From: Opitutales bacterium
GTDB taxonomy: Bacteria; Verrucomicrobiota; Verrucomicrobiia; Opitutales; JABSRG01
DNA length: 48,496 bases
Direction: 5' to 3'
Assembly (NCBI GenBank): GCA_013215165.1
Contig: JABSRG010000021.1
Span: 1 to 48,496, forward strand
Position numbers and translations under genes: made by a program. Below the pieces are notes generated by a model. That model was not told where the DNA came from. It saw only the letters and a list, made by a program, of their open reading frames with translations, and made no database searches. The stretch's first letter is position 1. Each line of letters starts with the position of its first letter. Positions 44,873 through 48,496 of this stretch are shown one piece after another.

Positions 44873-46813
44873 TTATAGATCTAATTTCTCGAGCGCATCT
44901 GAGGCTTCCATCCACCCCTCCTCCACGACTGAAAGCTCCCGTTTCCAAGCATCCAACTCTTTCATCAGCGAAGTAGTCTCGGACCCTTGTTTAAACCAAT
45001 CAGGGTCTAACATCTCTTGTTCACGCACCTCTATTTTCTTATGAAGTGTCTGCATCTTATGTTCGTGTTGCTGCACCTTCTTCTTCAGCGGGGCAGCACG
45101 TTGACGCCGTTCAGCTTCAACGCGACGACGTTCCTTAGCAGAGATTGCTGGGCCCGCAACTACTACTGATTCCGAAGTTGGCTGAGACTGAGTGAGACGC
45201 GCCTCTTCTTCGTCCAACATTCGAATATAGTCGGAGACATTTCCCGTGAGCATCCGCAACTTGCCAGGAGTGACTTCAAGCACCTTTTCGACAACCGGAT
45301 CCAGAAAATGTCGGTCGTGGCTGACTAAGACAAGCGTCCCAGGAAAGTGCACCAACGCTTCCTGCAAGATGAGCTTGCTATCTAAGTCGAGATGATTGGT
45401 CGGTTCATCCAGGATAATTGTATTCGACGGCCTCATCAGCATCCGGGCCAACGCCAAGCGGTTGCGCTCACCGCCAGAAAGAACTCTCACTGGCTTAAAC
45501 ACATCGTCCCCTCTGAAAAGGAAGGCGCCCAGCAAAGATCGGGGATCCATGCGCGACCCACTGGCCGACGCGGCCTCTTCCACTACTTGTAGCGCGGTCA
45601 TATTTAGGTCTAGGCTCTCGGTTTGATGCTGAGCGAAATAAGCCAGTTCAGTGTTATGACCTAATTGACGATCCCCATGATCATAGGGCTCCTCCCCGGC
45701 CAAAATGCGCACCAGAGTCGACTTACCGGCACCATTGGGCCCAACGATTGCAACACGCTCCCCATCAGCAATACGCAGAACTAAGTCTCGAAACACTTCG
45801 AGCGTACCATACGACTTCGAGAGGCCTGATAACTCAATAGCGGTAGGGCTGTTGCGCGGCGGATTTGGGAAGCGAAAATGCATAGAGCGTTCGTCGGTAT
45901 CCAGCTCGATACGCTCGATCTTATCCAATGCCTTGATGCGGCTCTGCACCTGAGAAGCCTTACTCGCCTTGGCGCGGAATCTATTGATGAAGGCTTCTTG
46001 CCTTTCGATTTCACGTTGTTGCTTCTCGAATTGCTGTTCTCTCACCTGCTCAAGAACAGCCTTTTCTTTCTCTGCAAAACTAAAATTCCCCGAGAAGCTA
46101 TCCATGCGCCCCGCCCCCAGATGGAAAGTTCGATTCGTTACAGCGTCCAAAAATGCCCGATCGTGAGAAATAATTAGCAAGGCCCCCGGATAGCGTCTTA
46201 AGAATTGCTCCAACCAACGTTGGCTCAAGATATCAAGATGATTGGTCGGCTCATCGAGCATCAGTAAGCTAGGCTGCTGTAACAAAAGCTTTCCTAGGGC
46301 GATCCGCATCTGCCATCCTCCAGAAAATTTACCGGTATCTTTATCAAAATCATCCCCCTGAAAGCCAAGCCCAGAAAGCACCTTCTCTATCTTCGCTCGA
46401 AGCTTGGGAGCCTCCAATCGCTCCAGTTCGTGCTCCATATCACCAATCCTATTAATGAGCTGTCGGTATCCAGGAGAGTCCACCGCGAGCGTATCCAATT
46501 CAGAATGAGCGGATTCTAGCTCGGCCTGTAACTCAATAATCTCGGGGAAAGCTGTCGCTGCTTCATCGACCAGCGTCCGGCCCCTGACCGTAATTCCATC
46601 CTGCGGCAAGTGTCCCAAAGTAGTCCCTTTCGCCACGATTACCTCTCCTGCATCCAGGCTCTCCTGCTCCAACAAAACCCGGAAAAGCGTCGATTTACCC
46701 ACACCGTTACGCCCGACCAAACCGATCCTATCCCCCTCGAGAATCTCATCGCCCACCGAATCAAAGATAATCTTCGGGCCATAACGCAGACTAATGCTAT
46801 CGAATGTTATCAT
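44873..46813 (-). CDS. ABC-F family ATPase (Uup/YheS type)
   Basis: ABC-F proteins have two fused ABC ATPase domains without membrane parts and act on ribosomes. In the 646 residues the first domain has GRNGVGKST (about 34-42), KFSGGWQMRIALGKLL and LLMLDEPTNHLD. A charged linker (about 245-300, EQQREIERQEAFINRFRAK) is the P-site tRNA-interaction motif. The second domain has GPNGAGKST, LSGGERNRLALARML and IILDEPTNHLD. A C-terminal coiled coil (about 560-640) as in Uup and YheS completes it. Substrate, whether stalled ribosome or antibiotic, cannot be told. All catalytic residues are intact. Confidence 0.92.
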   Translation of the reverse strand: MITFDSISLRYGPKIIFDSVGDEILEGDRIGLVGRNGVGKSTLFRVLLEQESLDAGEVIVAKGTTLGHLPQDGITVRGRTLVDEAATAFPEIIELQAELESAHSELDTLAVDSPGYRQLINRIGDMEHELERLEAPKLRAKIEKVLSGLGFQGDDFDKDTGKFSGGWQMRIALGKLLLQQPSLLMLDEPTNHLDILSQRWLEQFLRRYPGALLIISHDRAFLDAVTNRTFHLGAGRMDSFSGNFSFAEKEKAVLEQVREQQFEKQQREIERQEAFINRFRAKASKASQVQSRIKALDKIERIELDTDERSMHFRFPNPPRNSPTAIELSGLSKSYGTLEVFRDLVLRIADGERVAIVGPNGAGKSTLVRILAGEEPYDHGDRQLGHNTELAYFAQHQTESLDLNMTALQVVEEAASASGSRMDPRSLLGAFLFRGDDVFKPVRVLSGGERNRLALARMLMRPSNTIILDEPTNHLDLDSKLILQEALVHFPGTLVLVSHDRHFLDPVVEKVLEVTPGKLRMLTGNVSDYIRMLDEEEARLTQSQPTSESVVVAGPAISAKERRRVEAERRQRAAPLKKKVQQHEHKMQTLHKKIEVREQEMLDPDWFKQGSETTSLMKELDAWKRELSVVEEGWMEASDALEKLDL

Positions 46814-46871
46814 TTAGATAAATATGACAAATTATGTATAAGGGCTCTTTAACCCGGGACGGGATTCTCCG

Positions 46872-48437
46872 ATGTTCGAGAAGTTTTTGGCAATACCTCT
46901 ATCTATGCGTGAATCCCCGATACTCTCCCCTGCTCAAACTGAATTCTTCAACGATGTAAAAACCTTCTTCTTTAGCAACCCATTCGGGGACACTTCCTTC
47001 GAGACGCTGAAAAAACTACTCGGTCCAGAATTCAACCCGATAAGCGATCAGAGACGCATTGAAGATCTTACCGAAAATCGAGAACGCCTCTGCGATAAAA
47101 TCGAACGACATCTCGGAGACATCGACAAACTGGTCCATGGGGCCAACAAACCCCTGCGCCCGGATGATTATCGACTCTATGAGCCCGCGGTCTTTTGCAT
47201 CCAATTTCACCGAAATCGCGAGGCATTCCAGGGATTGATAGGGAAAAGCAAGAAAGCCCTGAAAAAGCGCGGCCCATTTCATTCCGACATATGGGGAGAC
47301 TCTTTGGAAGATCAACTCAACCCAGGAGGCATCAAACACCAACCCTCCTTTAAAACTGAGCACCTCATTGCCCTTTTTTATCAGCTACACCGTGCAGAGT
47401 CCTTCATCATTTCTAATATTCCCGGGCGCACCGCCAGCGCGGGTGCACTACGCACACGCATCTGGCAGTCGATATTCACCCGCAACCTAGAGCGCTACTT
47501 TATCGCTATTCACGCAACCACACGCTCAGCACCCACGCTTATCACAGGACCCACTGGTTCCCGAAAAGATCGGATCGCAGAGACCATCGCGCTGAGTCAA
47601 TATATACCCTTCGATGCGAGCAGCAGCCGATTCGAAGCACGATATAATAGCGCCTACACAAAAATCGACCTCGCCGCCATTCATGGCGATCTCTTCGATC
47701 ACACCGTCTTTGGCTATCGACGGAACTCTGCCTCTACTGCCCGCAGTGCCCTTGATTTCGCTAGCCGATGGGGATCTTTATTCCTGGATCACCTACACCA
47801 AGCACCCCTGAGCATTCAAGCGCGACTCACCCACCTCATCCACTCTGGCCATTTTCATTTCCTAGACGGTGGAGAGGCACAGCCATTTTCTGGTAAACTC
47901 ATCGCCGCGTCCAAAGACGGTATTAAACAAACAGTCATAGATGGCTCATTCTCAGAAGACTTATTTCTTGCCATCTCCGCCGATCGCATTGGGAGCTTGC
48001 CGCTCCTTCAAGCCATTTCTGAGAACACCGATGAACTCGCATTCTATGTCGAAATCATCGCGGGAGAGCTCACAGAAGACGTCGCGACTCGCCAGCAAAT
48101 AAGCGACGAGTCTATTCGCTGGATCCGCAGACATGTCTCCCCAGCTTACATGTGGCCGGGCAACTATCGTGAACTCGAGCAATGCGTACGCAACATCATG
48201 ATTCACGGAGATTTTACACTCAATACGACTCTAGAACACACAGGCCAATCCGCAGCGACCGATCCATTTCCGCCCTTTGTTCACAGCATGCTCTCAGGGC
48301 AACTTCCCTACGATGAACTCCTCCACCATTATTTCAAAATCGTAGTTGAACGCGAAGGAGGCTATGCTCAAGCAGCCAGGGCAATCGGAGTAGACCAGCG
48401 AACGGTGAAAAAATACTACAGGGTGCAATTGAAGTAA
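46872..48437 (+). CDS. sigma-54-activator-like regulator with degenerate AAA+ domain
   Basis: The 521-residue protein has an unrecognised N-terminal region (1-200), an AAA+ domain of the NtrC family (about 205-440) and a Fis-like DNA-binding helix pair at the C-terminus (GYAQAARAIGVDQRTVKKYY). The AAA+ fold is clear from segments such as IDLAAIHGDLFDHTVFGYRR and MWPGNYRELEQCVRNI. The active-site motifs are altered: the P-loop reads GPTGSRKDR at 226-234 rather than GxxGxGKE, the GAFTGA loop that contacts sigma-54 is replaced by NSASTA (285-290), and the Walker B end is LFLDHL (303-308) with His for the usual Glu. It could bind DNA but is unlikely to activate sigma-54 in the normal way. Confidence 0.82.
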   Translation: MFEKFLAIPLSMRESPILSPAQTEFFNDVKTFFFSNPFGDTSFETLKKLLGPEFNPISDQRRIEDLTENRERLCDKIERHLGDIDKLVHGANKPLRPDDYRLYEPAVFCIQFHRNREAFQGLIGKSKKALKKRGPFHSDIWGDSLEDQLNPGGIKHQPSFKTEHLIALFYQLHRAESFIISNIPGRTASAGALRTRIWQSIFTRNLERYFIAIHATTRSAPTLITGPTGSRKDRIAETIALSQYIPFDASSSRFEARYNSAYTKIDLAAIHGDLFDHTVFGYRRNSASTARSALDFASRWGSLFLDHLHQAPLSIQARLTHLIHSGHFHFLDGGEAQPFSGKLIAASKDGIKQTVIDGSFSEDLFLAISADRIGSLPLLQAISENTDELAFYVEIIAGELTEDVATRQQISDESIRWIRRHVSPAYMWPGNYRELEQCVRNIMIHGDFTLNTTLEHTGQSAATDPFPPFVHSMLSGQLPYDELLHHYFKIVVEREGGYAQAARAIGVDQRTVKKYYRVQLK

Positions 48438-48446
48438 CGGGGAGAT

Positions 48447-48496
48447 CTAATTCTTGCTCCAGTATTCATCCCATTGCTCATTGGCTCTTAGCGTTC
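48447..48496 (-). CDS. C-terminus of a gene entering from the right (unrecognised)
   Basis: On the minus strand a frame is open from the right edge to TAG at 48449-48447, giving 15 residues TLRANEQWDEYWSKN and then stop. The composition (Trp, Tyr, Glu, Asp, Lys) looks like a real C-terminus. It converges on the regulator gene at 10 bases distance. Too short to identify. Confidence 0.5.
   Translation of the reverse strand, partial: TLRANEQWDEYWSKN

Overview
The window is a piece of chromosome from a Gram-negative bacterium, most likely of the PVC superphylum and, I infer, Verrucomicrobiota (class Opitutae or close kin). The grounds are an outer-membrane lipid gene (lpxK), a SecD-SecF fusion, a flotillin/NfeD operon, monomeric isocitrate dehydrogenase, an RpoD with a lysine/alanine-rich N-terminal tail, a DnaG whose zinc ligands are mostly lost, several pseudopilin genes, and starts that almost never carry a Shine-Dalgarno sequence. 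No phage, insertion sequence or CRISPR array is visible. The assignment rests on recalled family features, not on a search.

Layout. 1-1100: a doubtful partial gene end, a terminator, and a small membrane protein gene ending at a hairpin terminator. 1150-15178 (minus strand, transcribed right to left): yajC, secDF, rpoZ, smpB, thrB, an ACP-FabZ fusion, two glycosyltransferases, lpxK, a long adenylate-kinase-like protein, an M29 aminopeptidase, adenosine deaminase and rluD. This mixes secretion, trans-translation, threonine synthesis and envelope lipid/glycan work. 15268-19134 (plus): two NfeD proteins, flotillin FloA and a small membrane protein, closed by a strong bidirectional terminator. 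19315-26022: a small glycosyltransferase, an exported ClpP-like protease with a long coiled coil, an SDR enzyme, an O-antigen-ligase-like TPR protein, dcd and tRNA-Ala(GGC). 26075-28312: icd.

28471-32236 (minus) is the most unusual stretch: four tightly packed genes, namely a coiled-coil protein, a ParA-type ATPase, an unrecognised helical protein and a membrane-anchored protein, ending in a terminator. No ParB is present. It looks like an uncharacterised ParA-driven positioning system. A possible small lipoprotein gene lies divergently at its upstream end.

32431-34424 (minus): two exported proteins, one of a Maf-misannotated family and one resembling DUF362. 34449-40925 (plus): TPR lipoprotein, dnaG, rpoD, small lipoprotein, LON-domain protein, a replication/transcription cluster similar to the classical dnaG-rpoD operon but without rpsU. 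40922-44762 (minus): four translationally coupled pseudopilin genes followed by menA. 44873-46813 (minus): an ABC-F ATPase. 46872-48437 (plus): a regulator shaped like a sigma-54 activator but with the key ATPase and sigma-54-contact motifs degenerate. The last 50 bases hold the C-terminus of a minus-strand gene.
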